Source: Cyanoderma ruficeps
Taxonomy: Eukaryota; Chordata; Aves; Passeriformes; Timaliidae
Assembly (NCBI GenBank): GCA_008694505.1
Contig: VZDJ01000594.1
Span: 5,486,086 to 5,550,085, forward strand
DNA: 64,000 nucleotides
Direction: 5' to 3'
In this document: positions 48,424 through 59,607 of the stretch, piece by piece
Numbering within the stretch: the first letter of the stretch is position 1
Layout of the letters: each line of letters opens with the position of its first letter
Notes under the pieces: model-generated
Databases searched by the model: none
Told to the model about the DNA's origin: nothing
Seen by the model: the letters and a program-made list of their open reading frames with translations, nothing else
Made by a program: the position numbers and the translations under genes

Positions 48424-48655
48424 GCTCCTCCAAGGTCAGTTTGAAGGCACGGACAGGGTCATCAAGGACGAAGCAGGCACAGCAGAGTTCAGGGGAACTT
48501 CTTTCTTCCTCCTCTTTATTCAAAATCTGACTCCATTTATATACCTTTGTATAAAGGTCAAGAGATTGGCTACACAGGTCACCAACTCTTTAACCTGGAT
48601 GGTGAACATCACCATCAATCACATTTCTCCTCCCAGAGGAGAAATATGTAAACAT
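48424..48655 (-). mobile_element. Possible LTR fragment
   Basis: Read on the minus strand it has a TATA-like GTATATAAATGG, then about 20 bp later GAATAAAGAGG, followed by a C/T-rich U5-like tail with ACTCTGCTGTGCCTGC. The promoter-to-poly(A)-signal spacing is that of an LTR. It starts near TGTTTACATA, but I see no convincing matching end or target-site duplication. A perfect 9-bp hairpin (48624-48644) lies near its left edge. Confidence 0.35.
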
Positions 48656-50174
48656 TCTAAAAATATACATTATTTACATGAAACTGCATAAGAATCTCCA
48701 GTACAAAGTTACAAACACTCAAAAGTAAAAAAACCTAAAGCGACAGTCAGTCAGTTCATCAGCAGCAAAACCTGAAGAGAAAACCAAGGAGTTATGACTA
48801 CAGTACTCTGACAGAGAAACTGCACGTAATGCTTTCCTATAGCTAATAGGGCTTTTACTAAATAATATATTGAAAAATATTATGCATAATTTATATGAAA
48901 ATGGGGTGAATGTTTTATATTTTTTAAAAAAAGCCACTGCATTTGAACAGGGAGAATAAATAAGGCAGCAGGGAAGGTTGAGATTCCCAGGCTCTTCTGT
49001 CTTACCTGATCATGCATTGACAGATAAGTTCAGCTTGGATTGCTGCCCCTGGAAAATGCTTTCCCACTGTGATTGGCAGTAGTGATGACAAAATATCTGT
49101 GATATGCAGATTTTCTCTCTTTTTGTGCTTTAGTCTCCTTTGACAGTGGAAAGCACATGAAATCCCACCTGAATGAAGATCAGCTTTCAGGGTGTAGCTC
49201 TGTAAGTCCTCTCACGTATATGAGTTCTCTTCTTTAGGAGGCAATGCAGCAGTTTGCACCTCAAGATGGCAACACAGTTAAATCCACCTTGTTAAGGTTC
49301 TGATTTTAAGCATTTTGTCTGGGGCAGGCAAACAGGAGGGCACTATTGTCCTTCAGGTGGAGTGCCAAGATTTCTTCATCACAGGCACTTACGCTGTGGT
49401 TCCTGGGGCATTTTGAGATAAACAAGTCAACACTGTCAGAAGCCCAGAAGTTTGTAGTTATTACACTTAAAAATATCACAGGACTACTGTATTTTTAGAT
49501 CTTGATTAAGTAATTTGTTTCCTATTGTAAAAGTTCACATGATGATCTTTTGTCTTCTCAGAAAGAAACTATTCTGAGAATGATTTCCCTTTTGTTTTAC
49601 TGCGCCTGTTTCAGGAATTAGATTTTAGTAAACACATGTAACAAAACAATATGTATCTTGAAAGTATACACACACTGCACATTTATTTATTTTTCTTGCT
49701 GTGAATATTTTAGTTACGTGCATAGCATTTTTGTAGGCAAAGCAAAATTGTATCTATTTCCCAGCATCAAAGTAATATTTTCGTAAGATAAAACATCCAC
49801 AAAACATGCAAACCTTCCAAATTGCACTTATCAAGAAAATTTGTATTTAGTTTCTGCTCACATATGTTCTACTTACAAGATCTGGGAGAAATAGATCAGA
49901 TCCCAAGAATGAAATGTAATACTCTGTTGGTCTCATAATAGATCTCTACAAAGGAATTGAATCTACTTATTTTAAAGAAAGGCTTCCTTCAGAAGGATTT
50001 GGAACAGATCTTTGATGAATAAAATGTTCACGTTGATGAACAAGGCAAAGCAGCAGAAGAAACTGCATTAAAAATTCAACCTGACAAAGTCAGTTTTGAT
50101 CAACTCCTGTTCTCCTTAGGGAAAGGATACAGTCTGAGTGTTCAGGAGTAGACTCAGTGTAGGATGCATGACAG

Positions 50175-50480
50175 TGGGGTGTTCCCCTGTCCTGTTGGGT
50201 TAGAGCAAAAGTCCATCTAGCTCAGAATCCTGATGTCTCCTCAGGAGTTTTTCCCATGGCACATCCTTCTAGTTTTTAGAAATAAATGTACCAGCACCCT
50301 TATCTAGAATGATGTAATTCTGCCAATGCATTTAATAGCTCTTTATGCACCCATGAATGTGGCTAATCCCTTTTGTGAGCCCAGTAACCCAAGAGCTGTT
50401 AGGGATTTATTGAGGCAGAGTCTTGTGACAAAACAGAAAATGTTTTGTTTTGCTTCAGTTTAGGCCACTGGATTATATTC
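50175..50480. mobile_element. Old LINE-like fragment
   Basis: The phrase AAGTCCATCTAGCTCAGAAT and CCTGATGTCTCC is close to a motif found in old CR1/L3-type repeats of reptiles and birds. The following 250 bp (caccagcaccc, aatgtggctaatccc, gggatttattgaggc) has a repeat-like feel but is heavily diverged. Family and strand are uncertain. Confidence 0.35.
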
Positions 50481-52972
50481 TTGTCACACAATTTGTAATC
50501 CTTTTTCTACTTCACCTTCTTTGCATTATTTGATTTTTTTAACTGTCCTTATATTCATCCTCAACTGTCTTTGAGGTATTCTCACATCCTAAGTTCAGCT
50601 TTGCAAGAAACCTCTTACGACTGAGGGAATGCTTTTATTGCTCAATTATCCTCACTGCCTTCCTTCTTCCCCTTCTGGTCCAATTCTTGAGAGGCTGAAA
50701 TTAAAACATTCATATGATTATGTGAAATATAGTTAGACTGTTAAAATTACAATTTCCGTTCTGTTTTCAGTCCCTTTTTTGTGTATTTACATTTTGTGGT
50801 TTTGACCCTTGCTGAGCTGTTACAAGGCTGGTTTTTTTAATGTTTTACCTGATGACAAGGCTCTAAGAAATCTTAGTGCTTAAAAATGTATTATTTTGAA
50901 TGAAATCTATGTTGATCATTATGAGAACTACTGGTTCTTACAGGAAAAATGTTACTCTGCAGATGTAATAGAAAAAATCACAAATATTTTTGTGATGTAG
51001 TTTTTTATCAACCATTACTTTAGTAGCTGTCGAAAATTAATTTGAACTGAGAGCTTGTTCTGGTTCCTACTGAACATTACTTGCAAATATTAGCTAGTAA
51101 TAAAATTACACATGAGTAAAACAACTCATTTGGGGAACTTGTCATCACTTGCTTCAGTTTCTTTACTCTGCTAATTTAAAATAGGAAAGAAAACAGGAAG
51201 CTTAATTGGCAATGGGATTTCCCAGACTGAAAATTACTAAATTGCTATCACTCAATTATTTTCAGTAGGTGAGTTGTGATCATTAATTGTTTTAAAAAAG
51301 ACAATTTTAAAAACCATTTGAAAGCCTATTCAAGCAAACCAAAAAGTAAATGGAAAGTAAACCTTTTGGAAGTGTTCTGAATTACAGAATTACCATGCCA
51401 TGGAGAAAAATCACGTGTAGGAGTGGACTGCACAGGTATCCTTCATGCATGTTGACAAGCAGAGAGCCATTTGAACACCAGGGTTGGCAGAAATGCATGT
51501 GTGAGCATGAATACCTGTCCTGCTGGAGATGTGATCCAAAAACACAGAAGAGGCCTTAACAGAGAGTCAAAAGTGAATTTGATTTACACTGAATATCCCC
51601 ATTACAGCAACTCTGCTAAAGGTTAAGTCAAGCACTTCTCTCAGCACAAATCTAATCAGATGGAACTGCCGAGAATCTGACCCCGCATGCTCAGAACACA
51701 GAACAGATTTTTACATTTGTGCTTTTGCACATTCCTGGGTGAATAAGCACAATGATTCACGGAGGCACGTTGCAACATAAGGTGGCATTCAAAGGGAATG
51801 GGAGCATTGCCCAATATGGCAATAGGGAACTGATCCCTTGCTGGGAATGCAGAATGCTCCAGAGAAGGCAGAGACTCTCCTGGGAAGGGCCTAAAGCAAA
51901 GGAATGAACGTCCCATGTTGATTCTTACCCCATTAGCAAAGGAGACCTCCTGTGTAAATGTGGGTTCTACAGAGAGCACACAATGCATTAAACTGAAAGC
52001 TGCTCTGCAGGGAAATACAGGAGGCAAAGTTTTGTTTTTCACGTCTTCTAATTTTAACAAAACTGGTCTTCTCAATGCACACGCTCTTAAACTGCGCCAA
52101 AAATGAAATTTTATCAGGTGAAGAATTGCATGGACAGAGCTGCTGGTTTGGGGCTTTGCTGGTGCATTGTTTTTAGACCAAAAGGTTTCAAAGTGTATTG
52201 TTCATAAAGGTCAAGTCTATTGGCTTGTTAGGATGGCACACCAAATTGAACAGGCATGTGGTACTCCAGAGATTTTAATGCCCCTATTCTCACAGTAAGG
52301 ACTAAGATAATTAATATAATCTATTTGTCTAGAAGATTTTGTCCAATTTACATATTCATCAGCATAATTCACCAGAGTGTTTGCTTTTAATACTGTTTTT
52401 TAAAGCAGCAGAGTGAGAGAAACACTTGAATACAATGTATTAGTTTTGATATACTTTTGATACTGGACATGTGAAGACCACATAATTAAAAATTGGCTGT
52501 GGCCTTCTTCAAAGACATCAACATGATCCTTACAGTGCCAGACACAGCCCTGTAGTGCTGCAAATCAGCTTTTACACTTTTTGGTGATTCATTAAGGTAT
52601 TATTTCTGGAAAATTTCCTGAGCAGAACAAGCAAGAAACCCCAACTTTACAGAAATGAGTTAACAGTTTCTTTATATATTACCAAACAGATAGAATAAAC
52701 CCCGTATGGAGGCACCCAGCATTCAGAAACAGGGCTTTGAAATTGTTTCCATTTTGTATGCAAGCAGCCCTGTCACCAGAAATAGATTGAGTTATACACT
52801 TATCGAAGAACACGGTATTTTTAAAGTGTTCCACTGCTGACTAACTTAAGTAGTATTGTATATTTTTTCTAAATAAATCATACATCTTAATCAGAAACTT
52901 GGACTGCAGATAGCTGTGATAATTGAAAAAGATGCTGCACGAGCTGTTCATTGCCTTCCCCCAGCTCTGGTG

Positions 52973-53016
52973 GAGGGAACATTCCCTATTCTGTGAGAGA
53001 ACATTCCCTATTCTGC
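52973..53016. repeat. 22-bp tandem duplication carrying GAAcaTTC
   Basis: Copies at 52973-52994 and 52995-53016 differ at two positions and both contain GAACATTCCCTATTCTG. Each carries one GAAnnTTC inverted pair, the minimal heat-shock-element geometry, though chance is a sufficient explanation. Confidence 0.8.
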
Positions 53017-55918
53017 TAGAAAGAAGGCAGCCAAATAATTTAACCCAGCAGAAGGAGTATTTTTAGTTATGTCCCATTCTGTCTAGAGACAATTGGAGAG
53101 TGTTCATCCATACTTCTCTGATAGAACTATGGATGCTATAATATCCAGATGACTGATACTATATCTTCAAGCAGCACCCTGCTGCATCCAGAGCAGGACA
53201 CCTGTCCATGTGAATTCCGAATTCTCCTCCTAGCCCTCCTCTCCTCCCTGCATTATCTTAAAGTAAATACAGTAAGAGTAATGTGACACAATGACCATAG
53301 TTGGGATATAAAAACCTTATAACATTATTGTCTTCTACAAGTTAATCTGAGGAGTCAACAGTTTGGGTCAACTGAAGAGAATATATTTTTATCAAAAGTC
53401 ACACACCAAGGAGAAATTCAAACACATACAATATGAGTGTTTCTAAACAATCCTCTTACGAAAAGCCATTTAGAATGAGTGGTCAAGTATTAGCAGCCAA
53501 ACCCTCTCAAAAGTTGATAAGCAACAGTGAAAGCCAGAAAAATGTCTCAGAACAGAAACCCATTTGTTTACTTGTCACACGTTCAATTACTTGCAGTTTC
53601 AAATGGTTGGGTAGCAAAAAACCCCATGGTGCCACTGCACTCTCTATGACTCTTCATGCTACTTCTTTTGTGAAATGACCCACTAGGTTCACCTTGATCC
53701 TCTTTTCCAATCCAGCTTTTCTTGCTGTGGTACTTGCCAGTGTTTCAAGGCTTGGCTTTACCCTTGTGGGCTTCTGTGCTCTGCTGGAAAGCTCACATAA
53801 CAGTTACTAACAGCTGCTAAACTGCAAACTGGTGTCACACCGGTTTTATTTAGCACGTGGCTGACATCTTTGAATAAAAAAAAAAAGGACTACTAAATTA
53901 AAACTGGTGATTTTACATAAATTTGTGAGTTATCATGGTTTTTACTCAAATTAATGTTCATGACACAGTGAGCGTGGAAGTTGATGCAGGTCAGGCACTT
54001 ACTGCTGTGATTGATTTAAGTTCTCAGTTCAGTCGAAGTGCCTAAGTCACATGAAAAAGGCAGCAATACACACTTCTTCCAGCCAAGAAACTAAATAGGT
54101 GCAACTGAGAACACATAATAACGTTTCTGTTGCACAAGAAAGCCCAGATTTTCTGATCATGGGCAAGCTATGCACTGCTATTCCTTGGCTCCCAGGTGTG
54201 ACTGTGTGGAGCCTGTGCAGTACAGATACAACTGAAGGGCAGAGGTTTGTGCCCTGCTTTGCAGTTGTAGGAATTCTGCTGCCATCCTTCTGCTAGTTCA
54301 CTTACAGTGGCATCAACAAGGATTAAGATGTTAGGAGAAAGAACAGAGTAATAGCATACAGATAACAAATTTCAAATGGAAAAGCAAGCTGTAAATACGA
54401 ATGCGGTTTCCCTCGACTTTTGCAGAATTTGTCTCAGCTCAGAACATCAGATTCTTGAGACATCATATTTTCAGTCCAATTCTTTTTCTAGGTTTGTCTT
54501 TTGATAGACAACTTGCTATTATTCCTACCAAATAAACTGGGCAATAGTGGTGTTATCATCATAATAGTCCAAAGATGCAAACAGGCCCGAGTTTATAAGT
54601 TTCTCTCTTCCTTACAACACCTTGTTTCAGCGTACCAAGAATTGTAGCTGAGTTTTTTCCCATCCTTCATTTCGAAAAAAATATGGTTGGACTAATTATA
54701 TTTTGAAAGTTAATGGTTTTAGTTGATCTATGTTGAACTCTTGGAGAGCAGCCACATCAAATGAGCTGCTGGTACTTTGCCATGATTTCACCATGTGCAG
54801 CTCCATGAAATTACATGCCTCCCATATGGCTGTTGCTATAGCTATGCCAAAATCAACCAATTACACTGTAATCTTGCTTGTGGCCCTTCTGGGAGGAAAT
54901 CTATACACATCCTTTATCTGGGTAGACAAAATGTTTTGGGGTTTTTTAGCTCTCTCTAGTATTCTCTCAACTATTGGAAAATTTATTTGTATTAAAATAG
55001 TCAGAACACGATGGTTAAGTGATTAAGCAGTGTACTTTATAATAAATACTTACAATAAAGGGATATTGTCTAATGGATAACCTAGACATGATTTTTCTTG
55101 GCTGTTTCTCTAACTTTTATTGTCATGTTTAGCTGGCCTTAAGGGCTGTTCAGTGGGATGTACTGGATATTAAGGTGCCTTTTAAATTCATTTTATGCCA
55201 ATCTGAATGGCAACTTGCTGATCCAGGCATCAGATTCTCAGCCCTCCTGGACATTTCCAAAATCCTTCCACCTCTGGAACTTCCTTGTGGTTTTTTTTTT
55301 TTTCTCTTGCACTTTATTGCACTACCCAGGCTGGATCTAGATATGGATCCACAGCTTTGTCCTTTCTGCATGTTCAAGGGCAGGCCATTAACTGCATGAA
55401 AACGATCCAGAGTGAGCAAGATGCTGAAAAGCTTCCCACACAGCTTCATCAGGAATTTGCAATGCTCTTGTCTAGGTGCACACTTCTTCAGGCTGAGGTA
55501 CTTGTGTGCAATTTTAATACTTAGCATTGCTGGAGCTGGTAAACCATACCTGCATCTTGGAAAACTGGACTTATTTGTATAACACTTGCAGAAAGCTGTC
55601 TGCAAATTCCTTCCATCTGAATCAAACTCTTAGACTGCATCTCCATTTACCTGTTGATTAATAGAAATACTTACTTTCTGACTTTAATCCTCTCATTCCT
55701 TATTCATTTATATTCATCTGCATTCCCTTGCTCTGTGTTTACATTGCAAACTGCCTGGAGGCAGATGGCAACAGAAGGAGGATGCTCTGCAATGGTAATT
55801 ACTTCTGTTATCATGGATATTTAGGAAAAGATCACCTGCAATCCAGCTGTGCCTACAAAAGCTGGACTTGTTGCATCACAGAAGGATGCTGTTTCTGGAA
55901 TATGTGTAGTGTATAGGA

Positions 55919-56046
55919 TTTCACAGAATCATAAAGGTTGGAAAAGACCTCTAAGACCAGCCCAGCACCACCATGCTCAGAGCTAAACCATGTCCCCAAG
56001 TCCCACGTCCACAAGCTTTTAGAACATTTCCAGAGATGGTACCACA
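55919..56046 (-). mobile_element. CR1 LINE, 3' end fragment
   Basis: The plus strand reads TTCACAGAATCATAAAGGTT, GGAAAAGACCTCTAAGACC and then AGAGCTAAACCATGTCCCCA, the reverse complement of a CR1 3' end. It is intergenic. Confidence 0.85.
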
Positions 56047-58736
56047 TAAAGGCAATTCAGGCTTTTGTTCACTCCCATTCCATTGGAAAGATTAAAAATA
56101 TACTAAGACATTGCCTCTACACGTTAAAAATTTCATTTCTGGTACACCCTGAAACAATGAAAAGCTTTTCATAACTCAGGAACTGACTTCTGGCCAAGTA
56201 AGGATGAAAAGATTCAGAAAATTACACCATGAAAACAGACTGCAGGCTTTTCTACTGCTCCTGTACCAAACAAATAAGTAAAGGTTGGAAAACCTTTCTA
56301 TGAAACAAATGTACCAATCAGCACAGCAATCCTGCTGGGTCTAGCTGAATTTCAGCTTTATAAGCTCAATTTTGTAATTTAAGCACAAGACTTCTATGTT
56401 AAAAATATCCACCAAGATTATCTAGATGCCAGTACATAAAACTACAAAACTACAGAAACCAGTATTGAAACTAAAATTGATCTATTTGAATTTGGATGAG
56501 TTAATATACCAAACTTGTGTTTATGGCCCAATAATATGAGATAATAGTGCTTAAAGACAGATCATGCCCCTTTATTTTATTGGACTGCTGCCTGAGTCCA
56601 GAGCCACCTGAAAACTGCATCTGGCAAGGCTAATAAAATGAAACATGAGATCTCATGGCCAGAGAGTTCGGTCTTTCAACCCCTTCCCTTGCAAAACTGT
56701 GACTGACTTGGCACTTTTATACTGAGAGAAATCCTATGCTTTTTGGTCGTCAAATGTAAATTCCACCGTAATTCAGTAAACTAAAATGCACCAGCACTGC
56801 TCTTTTTCAATGTCATTCTTCATGCAGACTCAGGAAGAACACACACCGATAGCAAGAGATTGCAGTGGAGTTGCTCAACAGAGTTGTTTCACTTTCCATA
56901 TGACCTGCAGTACTTTTTTGTTCTGCTCAACCCTTTTGTTCTGCTCAGTGCCCCACCATTTCCCAGAAAACACTTGTACAGGGAGGAAAAGATAAATTCA
57001 GCAACAGGATATTTTCTGTAGAGTGCATTATAGTAAGTGCTTTTGGGTGTGATTTAAAGTTTTATAGTGAAATGATGCTTCTGCCTAGCAGAAAGTCTCC
57101 GGCACACTATTACAGCCATTCCACTCTCTGTCCTTTGGCTTTGCTATTAAGGTTTAGCAAGATTAATCAGGATCATTACTTGGAAATACTAGGTAATAAA
57201 GGCTGGTCAGCTATGGAACACTAATGATTGTTCTGTTTAAATCTCATTGCAGTTGGGTAAATTAACTCTGGTCCTGATCCCCTCTGCACTGGCTCCGTGA
57301 GCTGTATGGCCTGGACAGGACCTGCCAGCTCCATCCTTTCCACATGCCTCAGGTTTTTGGACCTTGTTTTGTGCTCCTCTGGGAGGATACTTTAACTCCA
57401 GCAGCTGGAGCCCAAAGCTGCTCTCTCATTCCATGATTCCATCTGCCAGATGCAGCAGATGAACTTGCTGCATATATAACCCTGACTACCAGGTAATAAA
57501 ACTGCGAGTGAAAAGTCCACATGGTAGTTTATATCCTAACTGTATTTATTTTAGATAAATATTTACCTATGCACACACAGCAGCACACACAAAGAAAAGG
57601 ACTATTTGCACTTTCTCTGAAAAGCTCTCAGAGATATTAATCTTTAATATTCTAGCTAAGCACAGCTCACAAGCTACACAATATCCTGCAGAAATTCCTT
57701 TCATTATCTGTAAAATGTCTCATAATGTTCTAGTCATAATTTGCTTTGACATTAAAATAAAAATGTTAATATTCTCAATATCTCCTTTCCTTGCTTATGT
57801 TCCTCAGGAAGATCTGGCAGCCCACGGAAGCCAGATGGTGACTTGAACTTCCCAAATGAACTGCCTGCCTGCTGCTGCTGAAAGGGATGGTTTTGTTCTC
57901 TCCTATCTCATCCTGAAGGGCATGTACTGAGTCCTTCCATTGCTTTGGCACTGACTCTAGTCTATCCTTCCAATGGAAAAAGGCAAAGAGGCTATTAATT
58001 AGAGATAGTTGAAACCAGGTGAGGAGAACATGCTTGAAGAAGGAAGCAAGACCACTGTGAGAATACTTGGAGGGTTCCCTGAGGGACACAGGGCAACTTC
58101 ACCACCTGAGGTAAAGAAAGGACGTCAGCCCAAGACTAGGAGCAGGGCGGAGGCCACAAGAGGGACAAGGTAACTCTAATATGAAACCAGCAAGCAAGGC
58201 TAGGACAGCACAGACCTACAGCATAACTCACACAAAATCTGAAGGGCCAGAGCTGAGCTTAACTGGGTCTCCAGTTCTCTGGGACAAGGACTGTGGGGTG
58301 GAGATCCCTGGTGATGCTTATTAGAGCCATTAAGATCCCTTAGGGCCCACTGAGTCCTGACAATTACTCATTTTGATGGAACACCAAATTTGTTCACAGC
58401 TTGACACCTGATTATGCCATGAAGCTCACACCTTTATTGCCATGGCAGGAGCAGCAAGCAAAGAACTGAAAATACCTGAAATACCCAATATGAGAGCTAT
58501 TACAACACTAAGATATTTTGAAGACAAACAAAAAGTAGTGTGTGGCTGCAGTACACCACAGGGCAAGAACTGGGCCAGACCTGGTGTGCTCAGAACTCTG
58601 TCCTTCAAAGCCTGAAGGGTTGTGGAAGATGGAAAGAGAGAGAAAGAGAAGAGTACAGACTGTATTTTGTCCACCTGAACACCTGACCACAGCAGTGCAT
58701 TGTTTCTTGCTCTTGTTGGGACAAAGATGATGGGGG

Positions 58737-59141
58737 GTCTGTCATATCTCTCTTACAAGGAGGGACTGCAGGAGCTGGGCCTGTTTAGTCTGGAGAAGAC
58801 TGAGAGGGGATCACATTAATGCACATAGATATCTCAAAGACAGGTGCCAAGAGGATGGTGCCTGGCGCGTTTCAGTGGTGCCCAGAGACAGGACAAGAAG
58901 CACTGGCCATAGACTAAAGAATAAGAAGTTTCACCTCAGCATGAGGAAAAAATTCTTTATATCGAAGGTGGCAGAGCACTGCAGCAACTGTCTGGGGAGG
59001 GCATGGAGTCTCCCACACTGGAGACATTCCAAGCCCACCTGGATGCATTCCTTTGTCACTCCTCCAGGTGACCCTGCCTGGGCGTGAGGGATGGACCGAA
59101 TGATCTGCACAGGCCCCTTCCCACTCCAACAGTTCTGTGAT
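58737..59141 (+). mobile_element. CR1 LINE, about 400 bp of the 3' end
   Basis: TACAAGGAGGGACTGCAGGA, CTGTTTAGTCTGGAGAAGAC, AGAGGATGGTGCCTGGC, CAGCATGAGGAAAAAATTCT and GCAGAGCACTGCAGCAACTG follow in order, ending in CAACAGTTCTGTGATTGG. This is a typical CR1 3' region, sense on the plus strand, immediately upstream of ACTR3. Confidence 0.92.
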
Positions 59142-59144
59142 TGG

Positions 59145-59298
59145 AATGGATTGCCCATGCAGGTGGCGGAGTCACGGTCCCTGAAGTGTTTAAGGAAAGC
59201 CTGGACGTGGCACGTGGCCTGTTTGACATGTTGCTGTTCGGTCACTGGTGGGACTCGGTGACCCCGAGGGTGTTTTCCACCCGGACTGACCCTGTGAT
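59145..59298 (+). mobile_element. Second CR1 LINE fragment, different subtype
   Basis: GCGGAGTCACGGTCCCTGAA and GTGTTTAAGGAAAGCCTGGA, then CGTGGCACGTGGCC and TTCGGTCACTGGTGGGACTC, correspond to a CR1 subtype distinct from the copy just upstream. It lacks a clean terminal octamer array and ends against the ACTR3 CpG island. It may be a CR1 into which the neighbouring copy inserted. Confidence 0.75.
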
Positions 59299-59414
59299 AT
59301 ACCCACGATATTCGGCGAGCCAGCAGCTCCCGCCGCCCTGAGGGCGCTGCCGCCGCTCCGCCCGGCGGGCGAGGCCGCACCACCGCACGTCACGGGGCGG
59401 GGCGGGTCAGCCAT

Positions 59415-59563
59415 CTTGGGCTCGCCGGGCAGCGAGCGAGCGGGCGGGGGCGGAGGCAGCGCCCGCCCTGCGGAAGTCCCTCGGTGCCGCCGAGCGCAGC
59501 CCGTCGAGCCCCGCCGGAGCCCAGGGCTGCCCGCCGTCCCCAGCACCGCCGCTACCGACCAGC
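59415..59563 (+). other. ACTR3: ACTR3 5' UTR (approximate)
   Basis: This GC-rich leader lies between the YY1-type promoter element near 59410 and the start codon. No upstream ATG occurs in it. The next ATG upstream is at 59150, within repeat-derived sequence. The transcription start is estimated from promoter elements only. Confidence 0.5.
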
Positions 59564-59607
59564 ATGGCAGGGCGGCTCCCGGCCTGCGTGGTGGACTGCG
59601 GCACGGG
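59564..59607 (+). CDS. ACTR3: ACTR3 (ARP3) exon 1, first 14 codons
   Basis: The ATG at 59564 opens MAGRLPACVVDCGT plus two bases of the next Gly codon, and stops at the donor ACGGG|gtgaga. This is exactly the N-terminus of actin-related protein 3, the ATP-binding subunit that pairs with ARP2 in the seven-subunit Arp2/3 complex that nucleates branched actin. The DCGTG motif is the first phosphate-binding loop of the actin fold and is completed by exon 2 (YTKLGYAG in the family), which I could not find before 64000. Exon 1 therefore ends in a long intron, and only about 3% of the roughly 418-residue protein is present here. Confidence 0.95.

Larger units (their letters stand above)
46870..58730. 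other. Intergenic spacer between SLC35F5 and ACTR3 promoters
   Basis: No exon of a recognised gene lies here on either strand. Besides the CR1, LTR-like and old LINE-like pieces listed separately, it holds A/C-rich low-complexity sequence with an ambiguous base (46849-46935) and a 22-bp duplication (52973-53016). Open frames such as 51656-52075 (-) and 55150-55605 (-) have no family resemblance. Confidence 0.6.

Noticed and set aside
51656..52075. 139-codon minus-strand open frame
   Set aside because: It has no resemblance to a known protein, no neighbouring exons or promoter, and a length within chance expectation for 64 kb.
58875..59087. Open frame with IFISKVAEHCSNCLGRAW
   Set aside because: It is translation of CR1 3' non-coding sequence, not a gene.
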